This document shows, one piece after another, positions 10,324-19,731 of a stretch of DNA of 64,000 nucleotides. This stretch comes from Actinomycetota bacterium (GTDB taxonomy: Bacteria; Actinomycetota; Thermoleophilia; RBG-16-64-13). The first letter of the stretch is position 1; the number at the start of each line of letters is the position of its first letter. Both the position numbers and the translations under genes were made by a program. Where the stretch lies: positions 1-64,000 of the forward strand of contig JAAYZX010000043.1 of the NCBI GenBank assembly GCA_012514635.1, given 5' to 3'. A model generated the notes under the pieces. The model ran no database searches and had not been told where the DNA came from. It saw only the letters and a program-made list of their open reading frames with translations.

Positions 10324-12432
10324 GTGTCCGTCACCCGGAGCCGTTATGCTAATAAAGTGAAATCACAACAGGCCAACACGCCCAAGGACACCGGCCGCTT
10401 GGCACTCTCGCTCTCTGACCGGTGGTCAGGGCCGGCGCCAGACACGGCGGGCAACTACCTAGAAACCCAAGCACCTGCCGTATGCGGTCTCCTGTGCTGG
10501 CGCGGCGCTGCCGGTGTTACCGGTCTATGTTGGGTACAGCTCGGCCTCGCCTACTTGGACTTCGTGCAGAAGGAATCGTGCGGCCGCTGCACCCCCTGTC
10601 GCACCGGCACACACCACATGCGGGACATCTTGGCCCGGCTACGCGACGGCGCCGCCCGCCCCGGAGATCTCCATCTTCTCCGCGCACTCGCTGAGAACGT
10701 CGAGGAATCGGCGTGGTGTGGCGTCGCCAATACCATACGCGACCCAATGCTGGGCCTACTCGAACTAGGCGCCGAAGATTTCGCCCGACACGCCCGCGGT
10801 GAGACCTGTCCCCCCATCACAACCGCGGCATGGATGGCTGCGCCCTGCCGTTCCACCTGTCCGGCCGGAATAGATTGCCCCACGTACCTCTTCCAGGCCG
10901 GCGAATACATGCCCCATCTGGCTACCGCCACCGTCAGACGAGACAATCCGCTCCCCGGGGTGATCGGCCGCACGTGCCCCCATCCCTGTGAGAACAACTG
11001 CACCCTCATCCAAGCGGACGAGCCCATCGCCATCAATGCCATCAAACGTTGGGCGGCCGATCACGCCGAGGGTCTCGGCCGGGCTACGGCATCCACTGGA
11101 GGGTGGGAACTGACCGAGGCCGATACCGCTGATCCGGCACGTCACGCCGTCAATCTGACCGGCCGGACACCGACTCCCCCCGCTGCAACAGCCGCCGGCC
11201 CTACCGCCTCCGACGCGGCCCCCGACGCCACCGCCGTTCACTCCCGCAAACATGTAGCCGTGGTGGGTGCGGGCCCCGCAGGTCTCTCTGCCGCCTATTA
11301 CCTGGCCCGCGCCGGTTTCGCCCCCGTGATCTACGAAGGCCTCCCCGTACCCGGCGGCATGCTCTACGTAGGTATCCCCGAGTACCGCCTGCCCAAGGCA
11401 ATACTGCGCCAAGAGGTGGCGCTCATCGAGCGCGAGGGCGTGGAGATCCGCTACGAGTCCCGAGTGGGTCGCGATACGACCTTTGCCGAACTACTGGATG
11501 AGTTTCCTGCCGTCTTCATCGGAATCGGCGCACACGCCGGCCGAGGATTGGGGGTATCGGGTGAAGAACTGATGGGCTCCATGGACGCCATCGACTTCCT
11601 GCGCCGCGTAGCCCTAGGTGAGACCGTGGAGGTAGGAGAGCGTGTGCTGGTAATAGGTGGAGGCAACTCGGCCATGGACGCAGCACGCACCTGCATAAGG
11701 CTGGGCGTACATGACGTCACCGTAGTGTACCGACGGGATCGGGGCCAGATGCCGGCAAATCCCTGGGAGATCGTGGAAGCAGAAGAAGAGGGTGTACGTT
11801 TTCACTTCCTGGCAGCGCCGCTTCAGTGCGAAGGAACCACGCGCATCTCGGGACTCGTGTGCCAACCCATGGAACTCGGAGCCCCTGACGATAGCGGACG
11901 CCTTCGTCCCGTACCTGCGGCATGCGATCCTATCAGTTTCCCGGCCGACACCGTCATCGGCGCCGTTGGCCAGCGCCCCGACTTCGCACCCTTCCTAGAC
12001 ACGCCGGGATTCGTCTTTAATCGCTGGAACTATCTTGAGTGCGACGAGCACACCCTCATGACCGACCGACCGGGGATATTCGTCGGCGGCGACGCCGTGT
12101 CCGGCGGGGGGTTGGTGATCGAGGCCATTGCCGCAGGGAAACGTGCGGCCGTACACATCGAGCGCTTTCTATCCGGGCAACCGGTGGTTGAAGATACCGA
12201 GTATCTCGTGCGACGGGTAGCCACACTACTGGGGGCTCAGGACAGCCGCCATCCGCTGCCCCTGAACGCCGACTGGGGCCATCGCGCCCAATCCGCCGTG
12301 ATGACACCTGCTGCGCGGATAACCTCTTTCGCGGAGGCAGAGAAGACCCTCACCGATCCACATGCGCACGGAGAAGCCAAGCGCTGCCTGCGATGCCACC
12401 GCCCGCTGGTAGTGGCCTTGTCCAACCGCTGA
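10324..12432 (+). CDS. FAD/NAD(P)-dependent oxidoreductase, NuoF C-terminal 4Fe-4S segment fused to GltD-like module
   Basis: FVQKESCGRCTPCRTGTHHMRDIL (NuoF-like), CRSTCPAGIDCPTYLFQAGEY and GltD-like GAGPAGLSAAYYLARAGF ... GGGNSAMDAARTCIRLG; true start uncertain. Confidence 0.85.
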   Translation: MSVTRSRYANKVKSQQANTPKDTGRLALSLSDRWSGPAPDTAGNYLETQAPAVCGLLCWRGAAGVTGLCWVQLGLAYLDFVQKESCGRCTPCRTGTHHMRDILARLRDGAARPGDLHLLRALAENVEESAWCGVANTIRDPMLGLLELGAEDFARHARGETCPPITTAAWMAAPCRSTCPAGIDCPTYLFQAGEYMPHLATATVRRDNPLPGVIGRTCPHPCENNCTLIQADEPIAINAIKRWAADHAEGLGRATASTGGWELTEADTADPARHAVNLTGRTPTPPAATAAGPTASDAAPDATAVHSRKHVAVVGAGPAGLSAAYYLARAGFAPVIYEGLPVPGGMLYVGIPEYRLPKAILRQEVALIEREGVEIRYESRVGRDTTFAELLDEFPAVFIGIGAHAGRGLGVSGEELMGSMDAIDFLRRVALGETVEVGERVLVIGGGNSAMDAARTCIRLGVHDVTVVYRRDRGQMPANPWEIVEAEEEGVRFHFLAAPLQCEGTTRISGLVCQPMELGAPDDSGRLRPVPAACDPISFPADTVIGAVGQRPDFAPFLDTPGFVFNRWNYLECDEHTLMTDRPGIFVGGDAVSGGGLVIEAIAAGKRAAVHIERFLSGQPVVEDTEYLVRRVATLLGAQDSRHPLPLNADWGHRAQSAVMTPAARITSFAEAEKTLTDPHAHGEAKRCLRCHRPLVVALSNR

Positions 12433-12640
12433 CTCAGCCGGCACAGGGCATGTCGCCGGGAGATTGAGTGCGGGTGTTCGTAGACGCAGCCCTACCTTTC
12501 ACCCTCTTCCACGAGGTCCAGCGTTTTCGGCAGTGATACGTGGTGGCAATATTGGCCGTGGTGACGGGACCCGCATTCTCGTCGGCTCCCAACGACCCGA
12601 GGAGCTGATGGCCGCCCTGGACACCGCCGCCCGTCCGGCA

Positions 12641-12653
12641 GCTACCCGGTAGC
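12641..12653. repeat. Small inverted repeat GCTACC-C-GGTAGC
   Basis: Perfect 6-bp arms; shares sequence with the hairpin at 12663. Confidence 0.6.
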
Positions 12654-12662
12654 CGTCTGGCA

Positions 12663-12685
12663 GCTACCGGCCGCCGGCCGGTAGC
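12663..12685 (+). terminator. Hairpin GCTACCGGCC-GCC-GGCCGGTAGC followed by ATTTCTT; terminator-like
   Basis: Perfect 10-bp arms, 3-nt loop. Confidence 0.6.
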
Positions 12686-12692
12686 ATTTCTT

Positions 12693-12726
12693 AATGATAC
12701 GATAATGATATCATTATCGTATCATT
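12693..12726. promoter_or_regulatory. Perfect 34-bp palindrome, candidate operator
   Basis: AATGATACGATAATGAT/ATCATTATCGTATCATT; 43 bp upstream of the SPFH start codon. Confidence 0.85.
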
Positions 12727-12768
12727 CCCGGTGAATATTGAGCTACGAGGATCCTGGAAAGGAGCACC

Positions 12769-13806
12769 ATGGACATGCAGGCTTCGAGCGCGAACCGCGA
12801 ACGACCCGGACGCACCATCAGCGGATGGGGCATGTTGGTCATTACGATCATCCTTTTGCTGGGCGGCGCGGCCGTCTTTATCTTTGGGATCGTCCGAGGG
12901 GCGTCGTCCGCATCAGAACAATCGATTTGGTGGATGTTCATATTGGGCTTAGTGGCAATGACCCTGGCATTCGTGTTCATGTCCGGCTTCTTCACACTGC
13001 AACCCAACGAGACCCGCCTACTTATCCTATTTGGCGCCTACAAGGGCACGGCACGGAAGACCGGTTTTCGCTGGGCCAATCCTTTCTACTCCAATGGACC
13101 CAGTCAGCCGAGCGGAGCATCGGCCCACGGACAGAAGAGCGGAACCGGCTCTCGGACCGGAGTCACCAAGCAGGCCGCCGGAACAACCGCCAAGGGCCAA
13201 AGGCGATACAAGATCTCGCTCCGCGCCCGAACCCTGAATGGAGAGAAACTCAAAGTCAATGACAAACGCGGCAATCCCATAGAGATTGCAGCGGTAGTGG
13301 TATGGCACGTGCATGACACGGCTCAAGCCATCTTCGATGTCGACGATTACGAAGAATACGTCACCATGCAGAGCGAATCCGCGGTTCGCCACCTGGCCAG
13401 CGCCTATGCCTATGACCACGGCGAGAGCACCGAGACCACGGAGGAAATCACCCTGCGCAGCAATATCGAGGAGGTTTCCGCGGCTCTTCGTGAGGAACTG
13501 CAGCAACGATTGGCCAAGGCAGGCGTGGTGGTGGACGAGGCCCGGCTGACCCACCTGGCCTATGCCCCCGAGATCGCGCAGGCCATGCTCAGACGTCAGC
13601 AGGCGGAGGCCATCATCGCCGCCCGTCAGAAGATCGTGCACGGCGCAGTCAGCATGGTAGATATGGCGCTAAGAGAGATGTCTGAGAGACAGGTTGTCGA
13701 GCTCGATGACGAACGCAAAGCCTCCATGGTGAGCAACCTTATGGTGGTGCTCTGCGGCGAGTCGGAAGTGCATCCCGTGGTGAACACCGGCACGTTGTAC
13801 CCGTAG
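12769..13806 (+). CDS. SPFH/Band 7 (prohibitin/stomatin-like) domain protein
   Basis: Two N-terminal TMs, [68 protein letters not shown]. Confidence 0.9.
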   Translation: MDMQASSANRERPGRTISGWGMLVITIILLLGGAAVFIFGIVRGASSASEQSIWWMFILGLVAMTLAFVFMSGFFTLQPNETRLLILFGAYKGTARKTGFRWANPFYSNGPSQPSGASAHGQKSGTGSRTGVTKQAAGTTAKGQRRYKISLRARTLNGEKLKVNDKRGNPIEIAAVVVWHVHDTAQAIFDVDDYEEYVTMQSESAVRHLASAYAYDHGESTETTEEITLRSNIEEVSAALREELQQRLAKAGVVVDEARLTHLAYAPEIAQAMLRRQQAEAIIAARQKIVHGAVSMVDMALREMSERQVVELDDERKASMVSNLMVVLCGESEVHPVVNTGTLYP

Positions 13807-14054
13807 TGGCTGCCGGTCGGGCCGCCGACAATAAGGCAACGGATCACACCACTATGGCTGCACGAAAACAGTATCCTTTGCGTATAGACATGGCACTCTG
13901 GGCCGAGCTGGAAGCATGGGCTGCAGACGAGCTGCGCAGTGTCAACGGCCAGATCGAATACCTTCTGCGCCAAGCCGTAGCTCGACGCAGGGGAACACAT
14001 GGCGTGGAGCCACAGAAGACAGGGCCCGACAACAGAGAGGACGCCGACATATGA
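13806..14054 (+). CDS. Arc-like ribbon-helix-helix DNA-binding protein (alternative start ATG 13854)
   Basis: [42 protein letters not shown] matches RHH pattern; overlaps SPFH stop. Confidence 0.75.
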   Translation: MAAGRAADNKATDHTTMAARKQYPLRIDMALWAELEAWAADELRSVNGQIEYLLRQAVARRRGTHGVEPQKTGPDNREDADI

Positions 14055-15496
14055 GGGCTCAATTGCGTAAGGATGAACGTTGTTTTCCCGCCGCCACAGC
14101 GGTGGCGTTGATTCTGGTGATTCTCCTGGCGACCGCATGTGGGTCTTCCGCAACCACCACGTCCATCGACGATTCCGCCCCTTCAATCACCACCACAACG
14201 CCAACCAACTCAGCACCCGGCCCGCCGGCCGACCAGGAACAGTTGACCGCTAAAGCGCTCGCTGTATTAGACGCCTTTGTCGCCGAGGACTATGAGGCCG
14301 TCCACCAGACTTTCGACGAAACCATGAAGACCGCTCTTCCCCTGCCCAAACTGCAGGAAGTCTGGGAACAGGTGACCGACCAAGCGGGGTCGTACATAGG
14401 CAACACCGGCGTCCGAACTGAAGAAGTGGACGGGTACCAGGCGATCATCGTTCAGGCTCAGTTCAAGAACGCTCCGTTGGATGTGCGCGTGGTTTTCGAC
14501 CAGACGGGTTTGGTGGCCGGCCTCTTCTTCCAAGCGGCAGAGACCTCATACAAACCACCTCCCTATGTCAAGACCGAAGCCTTCACGTCACGCGAAATCA
14601 CAGTGGTGAACGGCCACTGGGAGCTACCGGGCACCCTGACACTTCCTGTTGCGGAAGAGTTGCTGCCCGGAATTGTACTCGTGCACGGATCGGGGCCTAA
14701 CGACCGCAACGAGACCATCGGCCCCAACCAACCCTTCCGCGACCTGGCGGAGGGATTGGCGAGTATCGGCGTTGCCGTGCTCCGTTATGACAAACGTACG
14801 CTGGTATACGCACAGGAGACTGTGGCCAACGCAGACCTCACGCTGAACGAGGAGACGGTGGACGACGCCGTGGCCGCCTTCCGTCTGCTCCGCGGCCTTC
14901 CGGAGATTGATCCTGCACGCTGCTTCGTTCTCGGCCACAGCCTAGGTGGGTACGCACTGCCCCGGATTGGCGCTTTGACGACCCAGGCGGCCGGTTTCGT
15001 CATCATGGCGGGCGCCGCTCGGCCCCTGGAGGATCTCATTCTTGAACAGATGGAGTACATCTACTCACTCAACTCCTCCCCTACAGAACAGGAAACTGCG
15101 AATATGGCCGCCGTACGAGAGCAGGTTCAACGGGTAAAAGATTCCGCACTCTCCTACAGCACGCCTGCGCACGACCTGCCACTCAATATCCCGGCAACCT
15201 ATTGGTTGGACCTGCGTGACTATGATCCGCCCCTAGCGGCCGCCACACTCGCCCGACCCACGCTGGTACTGCAGGGCGGCCGGGACTACCAGGTGACAGA
15301 GGCGGACCTGCGCTTATGGGAAGCCGCCCTCTCCACCGTTCCCGGCTGTTCATTCACGCTCTATCCGGAACTGAACCACCTATTCATGGAAGGCCAAGGC
15401 AAATCCATTCCCAGCGATTACCTTCGACAGGGCCACATGGCCGAAGTGGTGATAAAAGACATAGGGACTTGGATCGACCAATTCAGGCAACCATAG
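14051..15496 (+). CDS. Secreted lipoprotein alpha/beta hydrolase with N-terminal DUF3887-like domain
   Basis: Lipobox-like [13 protein letters not shown], Thr-rich linker, [54 protein letters not shown]. Confidence 0.85.
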   Translation: MRAQLRKDERCFPAATAVALILVILLATACGSSATTTSIDDSAPSITTTTPTNSAPGPPADQEQLTAKALAVLDAFVAEDYEAVHQTFDETMKTALPLPKLQEVWEQVTDQAGSYIGNTGVRTEEVDGYQAIIVQAQFKNAPLDVRVVFDQTGLVAGLFFQAAETSYKPPPYVKTEAFTSREITVVNGHWELPGTLTLPVAEELLPGIVLVHGSGPNDRNETIGPNQPFRDLAEGLASIGVAVLRYDKRTLVYAQETVANADLTLNEETVDDAVAAFRLLRGLPEIDPARCFVLGHSLGGYALPRIGALTTQAAGFVIMAGAARPLEDLILEQMEYIYSLNSSPTEQETANMAAVREQVQRVKDSALSYSTPAHDLPLNIPATYWLDLRDYDPPLAAATLARPTLVLQGGRDYQVTEADLRLWEAALSTVPGCSFTLYPELNHLFMEGQGKSIPSDYLRQGHMAEVVIKDIGTWIDQFRQP

Positions 15497-15748
15497 GTGT
15501 GACCGATTCAGAACGGATCGTACGCACCGTCTGCCGATTCACAAGCACACCCAACCCATCGTGGAAAAGCGTCTGCGCAATGTGGCTTACGGTCTCGCCC
15601 ATGCAGGTTCTGAAGTGCAGACGCTCCGCATACGCTCTCAGTGCGCCTGGTCTCCGACGGACGCGCCCGCATCGGGGGGCGCACGAACTTTCGTAACCCC
15701 TATCTCTGGAACGTGACGATCCACGCTCTCTAACCATTGACGAACACC

Positions 15749-15778
15749 TTGACCATGCCACCACAAAAAGTGTATGCT
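15749..15778 (+). promoter_or_regulatory. Candidate promoter of DtxR-family gene (TTGACC-18-TATGCT)
   Basis: Hexamers at 15749-15754 and 15773-15778. Confidence 0.5.
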
Positions 15779-15787
15779 GTCGCTCGA

Positions 15788-15803
15788 TTTAGTCGCAACT
15801 AAA
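15788..15803. promoter_or_regulatory. Candidate operator TTTAGT-CGCA-ACTAAA
   Basis: Perfect 6-4-6 inverted repeat just downstream of the -10; core shared with feo site. Confidence 0.6.
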
Positions 15804-15823
15804 AATCATGGCGGAGGTAAGGC

Positions 15824-16309
15824 GTGTCTATCGAGACGAAAGCGGATGCATTGAGCGCGAGCCTCGAGGACTACCTTGAAGCCATCATGCACATCGAGGA
15901 TGAGAAGCAGGCGGCACGTCCCAAGAGCATTGCGCGCCGACTGCACGTCTCCCCACCCTCGGTCACGGCGGCCGTCCAGAGTCTAGCGGCACGGGGTCTC
16001 GTGAACCACCAACCCTATGGCCCTGTGACGCTCACCGACACCGGCCGCGCCTTGGCTACAGACGTGGCGCGTCGTCACGTAGGTCTGCGCCGTTTCCTTG
16101 TCGAGATTCTGCGCATCGAGCGTGCCGAGGCCGACCGAGTGGCGTGCGACATGGAGCACTCACTCCCCTCCGACGTTCTTGCGCGCCTCGTTGAATTCAT
16201 AGACTTCATCGCTAAAAGCCCTCACGGTGGCGTCACCTGGACACCGGATGAGGGTTTCCAGTTGAAATCGGCCGGCGACGATACGGCCGAAGCAACACAG
16301 ATCCGCTAG
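15824..16309 (+). CDS. DtxR/MntR-family metal-dependent transcriptional regulator
   Basis: SLEDYLEAIMHIEDEKQAARPKSIARRLHVSPPSVTAAVQSLAARGLVNHQPYGPVTLT ... RHVGLRRFLVEIL; adjacent to feo genes. Confidence 0.9.
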   Translation: MSIETKADALSASLEDYLEAIMHIEDEKQAARPKSIARRLHVSPPSVTAAVQSLAARGLVNHQPYGPVTLTDTGRALATDVARRHVGLRRFLVEILRIERAEADRVACDMEHSLPSDVLARLVEFIDFIAKSPHGGVTWTPDEGFQLKSAGDDTAEATQIR

Positions 16310-16353
16310 AGACCTGTCCAATCGAGCCTAAGGAGCGGAAACCCGTGGGTCAG

Positions 16354-16373
16354 AAGTTAGTCATAACTAACTT
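16354..16373. promoter_or_regulatory. Candidate operator AAGTTAGT-CATA-ACTAACTT upstream of feoA
   Basis: Perfect 8-4-8 inverted repeat; same TTAGT-N4-ACTAA core as the DtxR-gene site. Confidence 0.65.
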
Positions 16374-16491
16374 AAATGATACTACCGAAGAATTCGCGTG
16401 TGGAAGCCGCCGACGCAGATGGGGATGCTACCGGTTCAGCAGACGTGCTCATGACCCCACACATCCCCGGTATGGCAAATGCTGTGCCCGC

Positions 16492-16767
16492 ATGCGGGAT
16501 GGCGAGAGACCGCTCTCCTCGGCTGAAGCCGGCACAACCGTCAAAGTGCTGCGTGTCTTCGGAGATGAGGAATTTCGAGGCAGGATGATGGCCATGGGAA
16601 TCGTGCCGGGAGCTTCCATTTCCATCGTGAGCGGCGGAGCCAAACAACCGCTGCTGATCGCACTCACGGGCTGCCGATTCGTCATCGATCGGACCGGCTC
16701 TGAAATGATCGCCATCAGCGACCGACAGCCGGTGGGCGAAACAACAGAAGGAGGAGGCGGGGTATGA
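16492..16767 (+). CDS. feoA: FeoA-domain ferrous iron transport protein
   Basis: PLSSAEAGTTVKVLRVFGDEEFRGRMMAMGIVPGASISIVSGGAKQPLLIALTGCRFVIDR; start uncertain. Confidence 0.82.
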   Translation: MRDGERPLSSAEAGTTVKVLRVFGDEEFRGRMMAMGIVPGASISIVSGGAKQPLLIALTGCRFVIDRTGSEMIAISDRQPVGETTEGGGGV

Positions 16768-16994
16768 GATTGAGGGATCTCAAAGTCGGCGAGAGCGCCA
16801 CGGTGGTGGGATACGCGGAAGGCAATCCAGGATACCGTGCGCGTCTACTCGCAATGGGTATTACCAAAGGGAGCTCTCTGAAAGTCATCAAAGTGGCGCC
16901 ACTCGGCGATCCGGTCAAAGTAGAGGTGCGCGGCTACTGCCTATCCCTTCGTAAGGCGGAGGCAGATGTGTTGTTTGTGGAAGGAGGTTCATGA
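16764..16994 (+). CDS. feoA: FeoA-domain protein (second copy)
   Basis: MRLRDLKVGESATVVGYAEGNPGYRARLLAMGITKGSSLKVIKVAPLGDPVKVEVRGYCLSLRKAEA. Confidence 0.92.
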   Translation: MRLRDLKVGESATVVGYAEGNPGYRARLLAMGITKGSSLKVIKVAPLGDPVKVEVRGYCLSLRKAEADVLFVEGGS

Positions 16995-19318
16995 GGGCTC
17001 GTAGCAGTACCATCGCTATAGTAGGTAACCCTAATTGTGGTAAAACTACCCTCTTCAACGCGCTCACCGGCACAGACCAACGCGTGGGCAACTGGCCGGG
17101 TGTCACCGTGGAGAAAAAGGAGGGGAGGCTCTCGCTCTGCGGTGATGATGTTCTGCTGGTTGATCTCCCCGGCATCTACGCCCTTCTCGCCGCATCGGAA
17201 GATGAGCGGGTGGCCCGTGACTATATCCTGAGCGGAGAACCGGGCTTGGTGATCAACGTCCTGGATGCCACCAACCTAGAACGAAATCTGTATCTCACCA
17301 CTCAGCTCCTAGATATGAGAGTTCCATTGGTGGTGATCCTCACCATGATGGATCTGGCGAGAGCACAGAACATCATGATCGATGAGAAGGCCTTGAGTGA
17401 AAAGCTCGGATGCCCCGTAATAGGCCTGGTAGCTACGGATAAGCGCCAGACCCGCGGCGCTTTAGCGATCATTGAGGATGCGTGGGTACGGAAGCAGGTG
17501 TCCGAGACACAGGTGGAGCAGCCCGCCATCGTGGACGAGCTTACTCAGAGGTGGGCGGAGAAGTTGGACGGAGTGGCAGCGGCACTAGGCACCAACAGCC
17601 GCTGGCTCTCGCTGAAAATCATCGAACGCGACGGTTGGGCCACGGCGAAGACCGTGGACGCCGGTGCACTCGATGCGCAGCAGATAGCCACAGATATCGA
17701 GACGCTGGAGGAGACGCTGGGCGAATCCGCCGACATATCCTTGGCTGAAGCCCGATACCGCTTCATTGAGTCGGTGACGCAGCAATCTCTCACCCGGCCT
17801 CCATCAGGACAGACCACGAGTGACAGAATCGACAGAATCATCTTGAACCGATTCCTGGGCATACCCATCTTCCTGGCCGTCATGTACCTGCTCTTCTGGT
17901 TCACAATCAACGTGGGCAGCTCCTTCATCGATTTCTTCGATATTGCAGCCGGGGCCATCTTCGTGGACGGTTTTGGCCGTCTGCTGGAGGCGATCGGCAG
18001 CCCGCAGTGGCTCGTCACCATCCTTGCCAACGGTGTGGGAGCCGGAATCCAGACCGTAGCCACCTTCATCCCAGTCATCTTTGCGATGTTTTTGGGGCTT
18101 TCTCTTCTGGAAGATTCAGGCTACATGGCGCGAGCGGCTTTCGTGATGGACAGATTCATGCGGTGGATCGGTCTGCCCGGCAGATCGTTCGTTCCCATGC
18201 TGGTGGGATTCGGCTGCAACGTCCCCGCCATCATGGCTACACGGACGCTCGAGAACAGGCGTGATCGCTATCTCACCATCTTCATGAACCCCTTCATGTC
18301 GTGTGGCGCCCGTCTCCCCGTGTACGCCCTCTTCGGAGCAGCCTTTTTTGGTGCAGCAGCAGGCGCTATGACGTTCTCTCTCTATGTGGCCGGTATAGTG
18401 GTTGCCATACTAACCGGCCTGCTGCTCAAGAACACCCTCTTCCGCGGAGAGCCCACTTACTTCGTCATGGAATTGCCCCCCTACCATAGACCTCGGATGA
18501 GGGCTATGCTGCAGCATTCATGGCGACGACTCTTCGTCTTCATGAGCAGAGCCAAGTACATTGTGCCGATAGTCGCCGTGTTGGCCGTCCTAAACTCCTG
18601 GGGAACGGATGGTTCCTTCGGCAATGAAGACACATCCACTTCGGTTCTCTCCGGGATCGGCAGGACCATAACCCCGGTGTTCGAGCCTATGGGCGCCCAG
18701 AAGGACAACTGGCCTGCCACGGTGGGCATCTTCACCGGCATTCTGGCCAAGGAAGCGGTGGTGGGTACACTGAACTCCCTCTATAGCCAAGAGGCGGCAG
18801 GCGCAGGCGGAGAGGAGGAGACATTCAACTTCTGGGGGCGGATCGGTGAGGCGCTGACCAGCATTCCGGCCAATTTAGCGGATGTTCCGGCAAGCCTAGC
18901 CGACCCATTCGGTTTTGGGCTCATCGGAGGGCCTGAAGACACAGTGGCCGAGGAGGTGGGCGCTGAAGCCAGCGTCTACGCGGGTCTGCGCGCCGGATTC
19001 ACAGAAGGACGCCCGCAGGCATATGCCTACCTTCTGTTCGTATTGCTCTACATACCCTGCGTAGCGGCCTTCGGCGCCATGACCAAAGAGATGGGCCTGC
19101 GCTATACGCTGCTCGCGCTGGCCTACATCGCAGTGACTTCCTGGTCCCTGGCGACACTCTTCTACCAGGTCACCGTCGCCAGGAACCCGGTCTGGATCAT
19201 CGCGCCGCTGGTCCTGATGGTCGTGATGGCCCTGATGTTGTGGCTCGTGGGGAAAAGCTCGCGGTCTCTCCAGGAGTGCCGCCTCCGGCCGGCGGAGGCG
19301 GAGAGCACAATTACATAG
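16991..19318 (+). CDS. feoB: Ferrous iron transport protein B
   Basis: GNPNCGKTTLFNALTGTDQRVGNWPGVTVEKKEG, DLPGIYAL; GFGCNVPAIMATRTL; ATGA overlap with feoA. Confidence 0.97.
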   Translation: MRARSSTIAIVGNPNCGKTTLFNALTGTDQRVGNWPGVTVEKKEGRLSLCGDDVLLVDLPGIYALLAASEDERVARDYILSGEPGLVINVLDATNLERNLYLTTQLLDMRVPLVVILTMMDLARAQNIMIDEKALSEKLGCPVIGLVATDKRQTRGALAIIEDAWVRKQVSETQVEQPAIVDELTQRWAEKLDGVAAALGTNSRWLSLKIIERDGWATAKTVDAGALDAQQIATDIETLEETLGESADISLAEARYRFIESVTQQSLTRPPSGQTTSDRIDRIILNRFLGIPIFLAVMYLLFWFTINVGSSFIDFFDIAAGAIFVDGFGRLLEAIGSPQWLVTILANGVGAGIQTVATFIPVIFAMFLGLSLLEDSGYMARAAFVMDRFMRWIGLPGRSFVPMLVGFGCNVPAIMATRTLENRRDRYLTIFMNPFMSCGARLPVYALFGAAFFGAAAGAMTFSLYVAGIVVAILTGLLLKNTLFRGEPTYFVMELPPYHRPRMRAMLQHSWRRLFVFMSRAKYIVPIVAVLAVLNSWGTDGSFGNEDTSTSVLSGIGRTITPVFEPMGAQKDNWPATVGIFTGILAKEAVVGTLNSLYSQEAAGAGGEEETFNFWGRIGEALTSIPANLADVPASLADPFGFGLIGGPEDTVAEEVGAEASVYAGLRAGFTEGRPQAYAYLLFVLLYIPCVAAFGAMTKEMGLRYTLLALAYIAVTSWSLATLFYQVTVARNPVWIIAPLVLMVVMALMLWLVGKSSRSLQECRLRPAEAESTIT

Positions 19319-19351
19319 GATACGCCCCTCACGCAATCGGTTGCTTTCGTG

Positions 19352-19383
19352 GCACCCCGTGCAGCTTCAGCTGCGCGGGGTGC
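19352..19383 (+). terminator. Terminator-like hairpin after feoB
   Basis: GCACCCCGTGCAGC-TTCA-GCTGCGCGGGGTGC (one G-T wobble). Confidence 0.65.
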
Positions 19384-19731
19384 ACTCGCCGTACCGCGCA
19401 GAGCTATCGTGTTCATCCCCTACAAATCCCCCCGGATCACCTCAGAACGAGTATCATGAAGAGACGCTCCGAAGGAATCGAGAGTGAGTCTGCCGTCTCG
19501 TCCGTCCTCGCTGGGGTGGGCCGGATTGAACGTGGAGTGAGGCTCCTCCGCCAAAGCCGATAGGCGTAGGAGCGCTGAGACAGGAGATTAATGGGTGGAT
19601 ACTCGTGCTCTCATCGTCGACGGCTACTCCGCCGGGCGTCCCTCGTCCGCCCCCGAGGCCACACACGTGTTCATCCCTGTCGCCACTCGCACTGCGACCG
19701 CAGCCGTGGCGCTCAAGACGAAGCGGTTCTG

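Noticed and set aside
12464-12652. 62-aa ORF between the flavoprotein and the palindrome
   Set aside because: Too short, runs into the hairpin cluster, no recognised family; not annotated.
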